DNA of 64,000 nt from Eurosta solidaginis. Lineage: Eukaryota; Arthropoda; Insecta; Diptera; Tephritidae. The stretch is taken from the NCBI RefSeq assembly GCF_040869045.1, contig NC_090321.1, positions 76,975,183-77,039,182 on the forward strand. Reading direction: 5' to 3'. The notes under the pieces are model-generated. The model had not been told where the DNA came from. It searched no databases and saw only the letters and a program-made list of their open reading frames with translations. Every line of letters begins with the position of its first letter. Within the stretch, counting starts at the first letter, position 1. Shown here piece after piece: positions 14,304-23,259 of this stretch. The position numbers and the translations under genes were made by a program.

Positions 14304-15979
14304 CCATTTCCGAGTAATTAAAAAACCAAATGCCATTCGTTTGTCCATCGTTTGTCCAGGCAAAATTTTCGTTTGGCCACCTTTTGTTAAAAAGTTATAA
14401 CAAAAATATTTTTTTTTTCGAAAAACACCAACATTTGTTTTTCGCTTTATTGTGTTAAATCCTATGTCCGTCGTTTGCCCATCGTTTGTCTATGTTTGTC
14501 CAGGAAGAATTTCCGTTTGTCCACCTTTTGTTAAAAAGTTATTTAAAAAAAAAATCGTGTGTGAAGTTGGCACCTTCCTTTGCGAATAATTAAAAAAACC
14601 AAATGCCATTCGTTTGTCCATCGTTTGCCCATGTTTGTCCAGGAAAAATTTTTGTTTGTCCACCTTTTGTTAAAAAGTTATAACAATTTTTTTTTCGAAA
14701 AACCCCAACATTTTTTTTCGCTTTATTGTGTTAAATCGTATGTCCGTCGTTTCCCCATCGTTTGTCCATGTTTGTCCAGGAAAAATTTTCGTTTTTCCAC
14801 CTTTTGTTAAAAACCTATTTAAAAAAAAATCGTGTGTGAGGTTGGCACCTCCATTTCCGAGTAATTAAAAAAAACCAAATGCCATTCGTTTGTCCAGGAA
14901 AAATTTTCGTTTGTTAAAAAGTTATAACAAAAATATTTTTTTTTCGAAAAACCCCAAAATTTTTTTTTTCGCTTTATTGTGTTAAATCGTATGTCCGTCG
15001 TTTGCCCATCGTTTGTCTATGTTTGTCCAGGAAAAATTTTCGTTTGCCCACCTTTTGTTAAAAAGATTTAAAAAAAAAAATAATCGTGTGTGAAGTTGGC
15101 ACCTCCATTTGCGAGTAATTAAAAAACCAATGCCATTCGTTTGTCCATCGTTTGTCCACGTTTGTCCAGGAAAAATTTTCGTTTGTCCACCTTTTGTGAA
15201 AAAGTTATAACAAAAAATTTTTTTTTTTTCGAAAAACCCCAAACATTTTTTCGCTTTATGTGCTAAATCGTATGTCCGTCGCTTCCCCATCGTTTGTCCA
15301 TGTTTGTCCATGTTTGTCCAGGAAAAATTTTCGTTTGTCCACCTTTTGTTAAAAGTGATTTCAAAAAAAACAAAAATCGTGTGTGAAGTTGGCACCTGCA
15401 TTTGCGAGTAATTAAAAAAACCAATGCCGTTCGTTTGTCCATCGTTTTTCCACGTTTGTCCAGGAAAAATTTTCGTTTGTCCACCTCTTGTTAAAAAGTT
15501 ATAACAAAAATATTTTTTTTCCGAAAAACCCCAAAATATTTTTCTTTCGCTTTATTGTGCTAAATCGTATGTCCGTCGTTTGCCCATCGTTTGTCCATGT
15601 TTGTCCAGGAAAAATTTTCGTTTGTCTACCTTTTGTTAAAAGTGATTTCAAAAAAACAAAAATCGTGTGTGAAGTTGGCACCTCGATTTGCGAGTAATTA
15701 AAAAAACCAAATGCCATTCGTTTGTCCACGTTTGTCCAGGAACAATTTTCGTTTGTCCACCTTTTGTTAAAAAGTTATAACAAAAATATTTTTTTTTTTT
15801 TCGAAAAACTCCAATATTTTTTTCGCTTTATTGTGCTAAATCGCATGTCCGTCGTTTGCCCATCGTTTGTCCATGTTTCCATCAGAAACGATTTCAAATA
15901 GGTGGTAACCTTGTGAAAACACCCTCAGTGACAGCACTTAGATAGAAAGTCCTAGAATGTGGTACACTATCTATGTACA

Positions 15980-17085
15980 AAATTGAATTCATAAGCCATA
16001 AGCTGGTTCGTGCCCGCGATCTTACAAATCAGTAGGCCGATATAACAACAAAAATTGTTAATACATCCCAGAGCACGGGGAAAAAAGTGTCAATAAAATA
16101 TGACACTATGGCAGCAATGCCATCAAACAAGTCCAATTTTCACATCCATTCTGCAACAGATGTCGCAGTGTTGTGAATATCAATTGGCACTGTCACGGAT
16201 ATTAGCATCACTAAGCTATACCATCACTAAAGCGATGCTAAGGCATGCTAAGCGATATTTACGTCAATAATCAAATCATGTATACACATATATAAGGCAG
16301 CCGAGAGATGTCACACACAGATGCATTTACTTATACGCCTATGTGTGCGCGAGAGACTGTAAACTACAAACATTCACATCAATAATTCAATCATTATGTA
16401 TCTACATAAACGAATAAATAATTGCGTCTACATATATGTACCATGTACGTATACGAGCAGCGGAGAGTCAATGCACTAACACATGCATATATCTGAGAAG
16501 TTTGAGAGCTACTGGACTAGTAGATTCTGGAAAAATTGAATTCATAAGCCATAAGCTGGTTCGTGCCCGCGATCTTACAAATCAGTAGCCGATATAACAA
16601 CAAAAACTGTTAATACATCCCAGAGCACGGGGAAAAAAGTGTCAATAAAATATGACACTATGGCAGCATTGCCATCAAATAAGTCCAATTTTCACATCCA
16701 TTCTGCAGCAGATGTCGCAGTGTTGTGAATATCAATTGGCACTGTCACGGATATTAGCATCACTAAGCTATACCATCACTAAAGCGATGCTAAGGCATGC
16801 TAAGCGATATTTACGTCAATAATAAAATCATTTATACACATATATAAGGCAGCCGAGATATGTCACACACAGATGCATTTACTTATACGCCTATGTGTGC
16901 GCGAGAGACTGTAAACTACAAACATTCACATCAATAATTCAATCATTATGTATCTACATAAACGAATAAATAATTGCGTCTACATATATGTACCATGTAC
17001 GTATACGAGCAGCGGAGAGTCAATGCACTAACATATGCATATATCTGAGAAGTTTGAGAGCTACTGGACTATTAGATTCTGGAAG
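15980..17085 (+). repeat. 553-bp direct tandem duplication across an LTR boundary
   Basis: The sequence from GAATTCATAAGCC at 15985 is repeated at 16538 with only a few substitutions. Each unit holds about 210 bp of flanking sequence and about 340 bp of LTR U3. The duplication therefore happened after the LTR had inserted. Only the second unit continues into a complete LTR. The bases before it (15889-15979) show nothing recognisable. Confidence 0.88.
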
Positions 17086-17481
17086 CGCCTAAAAGATGTA
17101 TAAAATTGTGCAATTTTAGTTATAGCTGAGAAGTTTGAGAGCTCATGGACAATGCTAGTAGATTCTAGAAAAATGCGAACGAGGAAACCAAAGAGTATAA
17201 AAGGCGACCGATGTAGAGGCGCTGGAATTCAGTTTGAGTTGAGCTATCAATCAGTTATTGATTAAGCACGCGATCTGGTGGCCAATAGTAGAGTTTGATT
17301 TGAGTTATCAATCAGTTTGGTTATTAAGCCAGCGAGTAGCAAAGTATAAGTGTTATTGTGAAGTACTTTAATAAAGGTCATTTTCCCATTATTCAATATT
17401 GGAGTTATTTATTCAACAGTTTAGTGATTCGAACTTAGCAGAGGATTGCAAATAAGAGGATTTGCAAGTAAAATCGTTACA
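16743..17481 (+). mobile_element. Solo LTR (TGTCACGG...CGTTACA family)
   Basis: It begins TGTCACGGATATTAGCATCA and ends AAATCGTTACA, matching the termini of the other LTRs in the window. It contains a GTATAAAAGG TATA box near 17193, the ATCAATCAGTTTGGTTATTAAG segment, AATAAAGG near the 3' part and the CAACAGTTTAGTGATTCGAA stretch. The 4-bp direct repeat GCAC flanks it (16739-16742 and 17482-17485). No internal retrotransposon sequence lies on either side, so it is a solo LTR. A partial extra U3 (16191-16532) comes from the local tandem duplication. Confidence 0.85.
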
Positions 17482-17485
17482 GCAC

Positions 17486-17764
17486 GAACCAGAATAGAAG
17501 TAGGAATAATGAAGATAAACAAAAAACCGCTGTGATGGCTGAATGGTTATAGCAGAGGCGCCTAAACGTTGCCGATGAAGGAATTTAGCAGTTCCCGAAA
17601 TGGATCTATACAACGAGCTTTGGCAGTCGTCTAAAATTTTTTTCTTTCTTCTATTCTAATTAAAAAAAAAAAATTTCAATTAAGAAAAAATTTATCATAA
17701 CAATAATAATGATAAAAAAATTATTGTTAGGCCTTGAGCTCGATTCGAACCCGCGATCTGACAA
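17486..17764. other. Anonymous AT-rich spacer with tRNA-like fragments
   Basis: No gene. A stretch near 17530-17560 resembles a tRNA A-box region (TGGCTGAATGGTTA). On the minus strand a B-box-like GGTTCGAATC lies near 17745-17757. They do not fold into one tRNA and the rest is runs of A and T, so this is at most SINE debris. Confidence 0.35.
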
Positions 17765-17919
17765 AAAAAAATTTTTTTTGTTATAACTTCTTAACAAAAG
17801 GTGGACAAACGAAAAATTTTCCTGGACAAACGAATGGCATTTGGTTTTTTTAATTACTCGCAAATGGAGGTGCCAACTTCACACAACTTTGTTTTAAAAA
17901 AAAAGTTATTTAAAAAAAT
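17765..17919 (-). repeat. Inverted satellite fragment at the Penelope 5' junction
   Basis: About one B module in reverse orientation (AACAAAAGGTGGACAAACGA, TTAATTACTCGCAAATGGAG, GGTGCCAACTTCACAC). It is followed after a short junction by a few forward satellite bases (AAAGTTATTTAAAAAAATCG). The fragment folds back on itself, then passes directly into Penelope-like coding sequence at 17920. Confidence 0.88.
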
Positions 17920-18010
17920 CGTCCTCTATCGCCCACTGTAGCTGATATAGTCTTAGACAAAATAATTGACGACAGCATTGCTGAGCTTAAATTAAAGGAC
18001 ATATATATCA
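17920..18010 (+). pseudogene. Penelope-like reverse transcriptase, 5' piece (split by LINE)
   Basis: Read in the frame starting at 17920, this encodes R-PLSPTVADIVLDKIIDD followed by about ten more residues. This is the conserved region just before the catalytic YVDD box of Penelope-like reverse transcriptases. The element is 5'-truncated: everything upstream of this motif is replaced by satellite. Its continuation lies at 23632, beyond the inserted LOA LINE, and the two frames agree exactly across the duplicated target site (17997-18010 and 23632-23645). The assignment rests on the PLSP and YVDD signatures and the GIY-YIG domain of the second piece. Confidence 0.85.
17997..18010 (+). repeat. 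Target-site duplication, left copy, of LOA LINE
   Basis: GGACATATATATCA occurs here and at 23632-23645, immediately flanking the LINE. The perfect 14-bp match shows a single insertion event and fixes both element ends. Confidence 0.93.
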
Positions 18011-18113
18011 GGTAGGTAGGTTGAACTGGCCGGTCCATGAGGACCTCACATAGACTGATTGAGTCCGTAGTGTTACCAGAAGTTTGTTTTAACGACCAAA
18101 CTGAAAAACCCTA

Positions 18114-20777
18114 TCAAAAACCAGGACCTATGTTATAAAAAAACTCCGTCCTCTTGGCAAATACTAGAAGCTTCCTAGGACTTAAGCCACTTGCTGCTTC
18201 TAGATCTGACAGCTGTATCACTCCTAATAGCTGGAGTCTTAGCCTGGCAAGTGCAGGGCACGAGCACAGAACGTGCTCGATCGTTTCCTCCTCCAACCCG
18301 CACTTCCTACACCTGCTATCACTGTCCAAGCCTAATTTAAAGGCATGTGACGCCAGAAGGCAGTGTCCAGTCAGAATACCCGTCATGAGTCTACAGTCCC
18401 CTCTTTTTAATGATAGAAGCAACTGTGTTAGTCTAAGGTTGTAAGACCTACACATAATCTTCGACACTTTACAGCCCCGCGCTTGAACCCACGCCTTTTC
18501 TGCTTGGTCGATCATGTGCACCTCTCGCCTTCGCTTAATCTCGCCCAATCTAATTGGGACGTCTACGGAGCAAGCTTCAAGGGATGCGCCCTTTTTAGCT
18601 AATTCGTCCGCTTTTTCATTCCCATCTATTCCCATATGCCCTGGGACCCAATATAGATGTATGCTTCTCCCTGTCCCGATTCTCTCCAGAGACTGCTTAC
18701 ACTCTAACACGCATTTAGATGCTGTGCTATGCGAGATTATTGCCTTAATTGCTGCTTGACTGTCAATATAAAAGTTAACACGGTTGCAGCTTAAGCTATT
18801 CTCTTCCAGGGTTTCTACTGCTTTGGTTACGGCTAATATTTCCGCTTGGAAAACGCTACAGTAATCCGGCAGCCTGTAGGATCTGCTTAATTCCGGATCA
18901 GCGCAGTATACCGCAGACCCTACTCCTTCCACTATTTTGGAACCATCGGTGTACACATGTATCGCCTCGTCCGCCATTTGCGCACCCTTGCGCCAACCGT
19001 CCACCTCTATTGTGGCCTTAAGATCTCCCTCAAAGTGCAGGTAGGGAATCATGTAGTCTGTTCGTCTTGTGACTGAGGACGCTATACTACTATGGCCATA
19101 TGGTCGGTGCTCAAGCCGCCCCGAAGCATCGAGCCTGGTTGCGGTCGTTAACGGTTTGTTCTTTGCTACCAGGTCTACAGGTGGAATGTGCAGAATGGCA
19201 TACAGTGCAGCCGTCGGGGTTGTTTTCAGGGCTCCCGTAATGCAAAGCATCGATAGTCTGCATACCCCCTCTAATTTTTTGAGGTATGTTGTTTTTTGTG
19301 TGGCTTTCCACCAAACAAGAACTCCATAGTATAGAATAGGGCTTACAATCGCTGTAAAAACCCAATGAGAAAGAGAGGGCGATAGGCCCCACGTACACCC
19401 CAGCATTCTTTTACATGCATAGAGTGCCGTTGAGGCCTTCTTGACCCTCTCCTCCACGTTGAGCTTCCATGACAGCTTACTGTCTAGGATGATTCCTAGA
19501 TATTTTGTGCAAGGTTTCTCCTGTAAGGTCACCGCTCCTAACTTAGGCCTGGTCCAATTTGGGACCTTGTGCCTCTTTGTAAACAAGACCATATCCGTCT
19601 TCTCCGCATTGACTTTCAGCCCGACATTAAATGCCCAGGTATGAATATCCCGAAGCGCCCGATCCATCAAAGAACTAATCGTTGGAAGGCATTTTCCACT
19701 TATGACAATTGCAACGTCATCTGCGTAAGCCGTAAGTTTTACGGGTCCCTCATCGAATTGCCTGAGCAGTTGGTTGATGACCAGTGTCCACAGCAGAGGT
19801 GATAGCACCCCTCCCTGCGGCGTGCCCCTGTCCACTGATTTCGTGGCCTCGTACAATCCCCATTGTGATGTAATCTTTCTGCAATTTAACATGCAGCCGA
19901 TCCATCTGATTAAGGCAGGATGTACTTTAATGTAATTAAGACCATACATAATCGCCCATTTTGCAACATTATTGAAAGCCCCGGCAATGTCCAAGAAGAC
20001 TCCTAGAGCATACTCCTTATATTCCAGGGATTTCTCTATGCTTATTACCACCCTATGCAATGCGGTGTCTACCGACTTGCCTTTGGTGTACGCATGCTGT
20101 GTTGTGGAGAGCAGCTTTTCATCCACGTTGGACTTTATGTACACATCTATCAGCCTCTCAAAGGTTTTGAGCAGAAATGATGTTAAGCTAATGGGTCTAT
20201 AGTCTTTGGGATACACGTGACCGATCTTCCCCGCCTTTGGTAGAAAAGCTACACGAGCAGTTCTCCAAGAGTGCGGTACATGATTCAGTCTTATGCACCC
20301 ATCGAATATTATTTTAAGCCATTCCACGACCGCCCTACTTGAGACTTGTAGCATGGCCGGGAATATACCATCTGGGCCCGGCGATTTAAACTTAGAAAAC
20401 GTCTTCACTGCCCACTCGATCTTGGTATCGGTCACCAAGCCCGGCACCACTAGCTCCGTGATCGAAGTGTGAGTGATGTCTGCTGGTTCTTCTAAACCAT
20501 CTCCCGATGGGAAATGTGTATCGAGAAGCACCTCAAGGGATTCCTCACTATCACCTGACCATTCCCCGTTCTCTTTCTTTATTAGTCCCTGGACTATGTT
20601 TCCCTTTGCTAGGACTTTTTTCAACCGTGCTGTTTCACTGGAGCACTCTATGTCCGTACAGAAACTTTTCCATGAGTTTCTCTTCGCTCTGGTAATTTCA
20701 CGCTTGTAGATCCTCAGTAGATCCCTGTACTCGTCCCGACACGCTTCGCTTTCCGCGGTCTTTGCGAGTTTAAACAT
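18114..20777 (-). CDS. LOA LINE ORF2, reverse transcriptase and RNase H part
   Basis: This 887-residue frame is the downstream part of ORF2. It copies element RNA into DNA at the nicked target. The RT palm holds D264 (LGVFLDIAGAF), the GTPQGGVLSPLLW motif near residues 318-330 and the catalytic YADD at 351-354. RNase H spans about 605-735 with YTDGS (D610), FQAEILA (E646), YIDSQ (D672) and GNEKADELA. A C-terminal CX2CX7HX4C knuckle sits near 823-839 (CRKCGLEEETIEHVLCSC). The apparent start methionine is not a true start: the codon directly upstream is a TAA in the same frame as the endonuclease ORF, so the native product is one polyprotein of about 1190 residues broken by a single nonsense codon. 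No other stop or frameshift is visible, so the copy is young. Confidence 0.93.
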   Translation of the reverse strand: MFKLAKTAESEACRDEYRDLLRIYKREITRAKRNSWKSFCTDIECSSETARLKKVLAKGNIVQGLIKKENGEWSGDSEESLEVLLDTHFPSGDGLEEPADITHTSITELVVPGLVTDTKIEWAVKTFSKFKSPGPDGIFPAMLQVSSRAVVEWLKIIFDGCIRLNHVPHSWRTARVAFLPKAGKIGHVYPKDYRPISLTSFLLKTFERLIDVYIKSNVDEKLLSTTQHAYTKGKSVDTALHRVVISIEKSLEYKEYALGVFLDIAGAFNNVAKWAIMYGLNYIKVHPALIRWIGCMLNCRKITSQWGLYEATKSVDRGTPQGGVLSPLLWTLVINQLLRQFDEGPVKLTAYADDVAIVISGKCLPTISSLMDRALRDIHTWAFNVGLKVNAEKTDMVLFTKRHKVPNWTRPKLGAVTLQEKPCTKYLGIILDSKLSWKLNVEERVKKASTALYACKRMLGCTWGLSPSLSHWVFTAIVSPILYYGVLVWWKATQKTTYLKKLEGVCRLSMLCITGALKTTPTAALYAILHIPPVDLVAKNKPLTTATRLDASGRLEHRPYGHSSIASSVTRRTDYMIPYLHFEGDLKATIEVDGWRKGAQMADEAIHVYTDGSKIVEGVGSAVYCADPELSRSYRLPDYCSVFQAEILAVTKAVETLEENSLSCNRVNFYIDSQAAIKAIISHSTASKCVLECKQSLERIGTGRSIHLYWVPGHMGIDGNEKADELAKKGASLEACSVDVPIRLGEIKRRREVHMIDQAEKAWVQARGCKVSKIMCRSYNLRLTQLLLSLKRGDCRLMTGILTGHCLLASHAFKLGLDSDSRCRKCGLEEETIEHVLCSCPALARLRLQLLGVIQLSDLEAASGLSPRKLLVFAKRTEFFYNIGPGF

Positions 20778-21695
20778 TTATTTTACCTGTCTTCTTAGAA
20801 GACTCAGCTCATTGCTCCACCATGGCGGCTTTGCTTTTCCTCTGAATCTTCTTAGAGGGCAAGCTTTGTTATACGCAGTCATAAGCGTCCTTGTTAGGAA
20901 TTCATTCGACTCCTCCAGTTCCTCTACATTAGCAACCTCTTTGGGTTGTCCCAGTTTCGTTTCTACATGTTTCTGGAATTTAGTCCAATTCGTTGCCCTA
21001 GGGTTTCTAAAGGTTCCTCCCTTCTCTACCCTCTTTAGTGGGATGCTGAAGCTTATATACGCATGGTCGGAGAAGGATGGTCTATCGAGAACCATCCAAT
21101 CATACCTTGATATATCACGCTCGGAGCTCAATGTAATATCCAGAACATTGCTGGATGTTGGACCAATGTATGTAGGAACATTTCCCCTGTTGGCTATCTG
21201 CAAATTGGTTTGCAGGATGTAACAAAATAGAGATTCGCCTCTCTCGTTCGTATCTGCTCCTCCCCACGCATTGTGGTGCGTATTTGCATCTGCGCCTATG
21301 ACCAACCGCCCTTTGCGCCCTTCCTCCTGTACTAGCCTTTTGCACTCCATCGGTGGAACCTCCGCAGCATGGGCCATGTAGCAGGACGCCAGGATAAATG
21401 CCTGCTTATTCTTTTGCTCAACGGCCACCGCTACGAGATCCTCGGTGGTGTAATTAGGCAGCATATATGAATGCAGCTGTTTCCTTACCATTACTACAGC
21501 TCGCACCCGTCCTTCCGTTTGTACGTAGTAAACGCCAAAACCGCGCGCGCTAAGTCCAGAAACCTTTCCTCCCGATGAGAGCCACGGCTCCTGGATCAGC
21601 GCCACGTCAAACGAACCCTCCTCAAGGGTTAGGAGGAGTTCGCTCGACGCCACTTTACTGTGTTGGAGGTTTATCTGTAGGACTCGCAGCACCAT
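20778..21695 (-). CDS. LOA LINE ORF2, endonuclease (EEP) part, ends at in-frame stop
   Basis: These 305 residues form the N-terminal apurinic-like endonuclease of ORF2, which nicks target DNA. Motifs visible are QINLQHS (N9), LIQEPW (E36), GADANTHHNAWG near residue 135, NVLDITL and SDHAYISF near 210. It ends LSLLRRQVK followed by TAA at 20778-20780, and the same frame then continues as the RT part. The start ATG at 21695 lies inside the end of ORF1 (overlap 21655-21695, different frame), as is common for two-ORF LINEs that reinitiate or frameshift. The endonuclease residues look intact, so loss of activity would come from the stop rather than from this domain. Confidence 0.92.
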   Translation of the reverse strand: MVLRVLQINLQHSKVASSELLLTLEEGSFDVALIQEPWLSSGGKVSGLSARGFGVYYVQTEGRVRAVVMVRKQLHSYMLPNYTTEDLVAVAVEQKNKQAFILASCYMAHAAEVPPMECKRLVQEEGRKGRLVIGADANTHHNAWGGADTNERGESLFCYILQTNLQIANRGNVPTYIGPTSSNVLDITLSSERDISRYDWMVLDRPSFSDHAYISFSIPLKRVEKGGTFRNPRATNWTKFQKHVETKLGQPKEVANVEELEESNEFLTRTLMTAYNKACPLRRFRGKAKPPWWSNELSLLRRQVK

Positions 21696-23259
21696 TGGGC
21701 TGTTTGTCCCCCTCCAGCACCTTCGTCTTGACGTCGTCGTCCTCCTCTTGCCCTTTTGGTTTAGAGTATTCGAGGCCCCCTTCAGCCCCTCTTGAATGTT
21801 GTGCCGTGTGTTCCTCTGTGCGGGTCACAGCACCATTTAGCGGTTGGTCCTCTTCTAGCACGTTCGTGGTGACGTCGGGGACCTCCACCTGTCTTTTTTC
21901 CCGTAGGCTTCTGAGGTCCTTTTCGACTTCGCCCACTTCCAGCGTGTTAGGATTTTTATCCTCGGGACTTCTTTTCCTGAGTCGCATGTAAATTTTGCCA
22001 GTGCCAAAGGACATTTTTCCAAGCTGCGTGTACAAAATATCCTCCGCCTGCTTGTTTATTTGGAAGATGTAGAACTGACCATCCTCGGTAGGCCGAGATA
22101 CAGTAAGTACCTTCCAATCCTGTGCCGGTATGTTCGGATTCTGATTCTGCAGAAGTCGCAGTGTATCCTCCGACTTCATCACGCATGGTATCCATACCTT
22201 AACTTTTGGTACAGTGGGGATTTGCGCTTTATCCACCACCTCAAACCGCGCGTTCGTGCCTTGCCTTTGGAGGTTTGGAACGACTTCCTCCAGCCACCGC
22301 AAGCTCGCGATGTTGTCGCACGCTATCATCTTCACACCATTATACCATCCCCCCGAATCAAAGGTTGGAAGGGGCTTACTTGGTTGTTCCCGCATCATCT
22401 TAAGCATTAAGCTAATAAGCTCCCTTTCCACAGATCTCCACCTTTCAGTAGTCATTTGTCCGAACGGACTGCTACGATCAACCAGCGCCACAGTCAGTGA
22501 CTGCTTTGCCACATCACTCATCTTCTCGGGAAAAGCAGGAGTCTTAGTGTTATCTCCCTTTGGAACCTCCGAGAACACCGGAGTCTTCGCGTTAACTCCC
22601 TTTAGCGCCTCCGAGAAAGCCGGAGTCTTAGCGTTATCTCCCTTTGGCTTATCTCCTACTTCCGTAGTTGGAACTTCCCTCTGACTGGCAGCTTTCGAGG
22701 TAGTTGCTACCTCGCTATTGGAACCCATCTGTCTTACAGCTTTGGGCCTACTTGTCTTGTCTATGCGACTGCCCTGCCTCGCGGCTCTAGGACTGGGTCC
22801 TTTCTGCTTCTTGAAAGCAGGCTTGTCGCCTTCTGCCGAACGTTGCCTCTTCATTATGCCATTCGACGCTTCTTCCTCCTCGTACCTGTTGCAGAACCGA
22901 GGGTTTCTCGCAGCAAACCTTTTGAACTGCCTTCGACCTACTTCTACCGCTTCATGGGCCCATTCCAAGCGCTCGATCTCCACTTCTGTTGGGTCGACCA
23001 CTGCTCCCAAGCGTTGTACAATTCTTAGTGCTGCACGGTACTGCGAGAGAGCTCTTTTACTTCCTCTGCTCCGTACCCTTCTCCACTCTTCTACTCCGTT
23101 TTCATTTGTGTGCTTCTCCAACACGGAGTTCATTGAATCAGCACTACTCTCGCTCCCCGAGTCCGACGCATCGCTTAATTCGTATTTGTCGTCCCTGGAT
23201 TGCGACTCAGTCCTCCTCTTTACATCCTCCTTATTACGTTCAGGTAATGAGTTGTTCAT
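21655..23259 (-). CDS. LOA LINE ORF1 (nucleic-acid-binding ORF1 protein)
   Basis: I prefer the start MNNSLPERNK at 23259 (534 residues). The frame is open upstream to an ATG at 23469, but those 70 extra residues read like 5' UTR. The N-terminal half is charged and Ser/Lys/Arg-rich, with a nuclear-localisation-like run and a short internal repeat: near-copies of GDNAKTPAFSEALKGVNAKT occur three times (about 22528-22650). The C-terminal half has a folded region beginning RWRSVERELISLML and continuing through a GWYNGVKMIACDN stretch and KVWIPCVMKSEDTLRLLQ. This resembles the DUF4780-type ORF1 domain of insect LINEs; that naming is from memory and uncertain. It probably coats the element RNA. No CCHC knuckle is visible. 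Confidence 0.85.
   Translation of the reverse strand: MNNSLPERNKEDVKRRTESQSRDDKYELSDASDSGSESSADSMNSVLEKHTNENGVEEWRRVRSRGSKRALSQYRAALRIVQRLGAVVDPTEVEIERLEWAHEAVEVGRRQFKRFAARNPRFCNRYEEEEASNGIMKRQRSAEGDKPAFKKQKGPSPRAARQGSRIDKTSRPKAVRQMGSNSEVATTSKAASQREVPTTEVGDKPKGDNAKTPAFSEALKGVNAKTPVFSEVPKGDNTKTPAFPEKMSDVAKQSLTVALVDRSSPFGQMTTERWRSVERELISLMLKMMREQPSKPLPTFDSGGWYNGVKMIACDNIASLRWLEEVVPNLQRQGTNARFEVVDKAQIPTVPKVKVWIPCVMKSEDTLRLLQNQNPNIPAQDWKVLTVSRPTEDGQFYIFQINKQAEDILYTQLGKMSFGTGKIYMRLRKRSPEDKNPNTLEVGEVEKDLRSLREKRQVEVPDVTTNVLEEDQPLNGAVTRTEEHTAQHSRGAEGGLEYSKPKGQEEDDDVKTKVLEGDKQPNGAASPTDKPPTQ

Larger units (their letters stand above)
1..15888 (+). repeat. Complex two-module tandem satellite array
   Basis: The whole stretch is head-to-tail repeats, all in one orientation and open at the left edge. 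Two modules alternate irregularly. Module A (about 143 bp) runs from a TTTTGTTAAAAAGTTATAAC segment through a T-run, CGAAAAACCCC, CGCTTTATTGTGCTAAATCG and a block of TGTCC words. Module B (about 123 bp) shares the start and the TGTCC block but carries TTATTTAAAA, TCGTGTGTGAAGTTGGCACC and GAGTAATTAAAAA instead. By eye there are about 70 A and 46 B modules. A-A spacing is 142-145 bp (for example near 2832 and 2974) and B-B spacing is 123 bp (near 9325 and 9448). The array is AT-rich with many A/T runs. It stops abruptly near 15888. The many reading frames in it on both strands are a by-product of periodicity and are not genes. Confidence 0.97.

Noticed and set aside
1..15888. Dozens of 60-158 codon open frames on both strands with recurring peptides
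   Set aside because: They track the satellite period, occur on both strands at once, vary with A/T-run length and lack any gene context. Not proteins.
1..15888. Possible CRISPR-like or spacer-repeat array
   Set aside because: The segments between shared words are themselves repeated, module lengths are 123-145 bp, and the genome is eukaryotic.
1..15888. Claim that this is the functional centromere
   Set aside because: A satellite plus nested elements is compatible with it, but nothing in sequence alone shows centromere protein binding.
17413..17613. 66-codon minus-strand frame
   Set aside because: It lies over the LTR end and flank; no recognisable domain.
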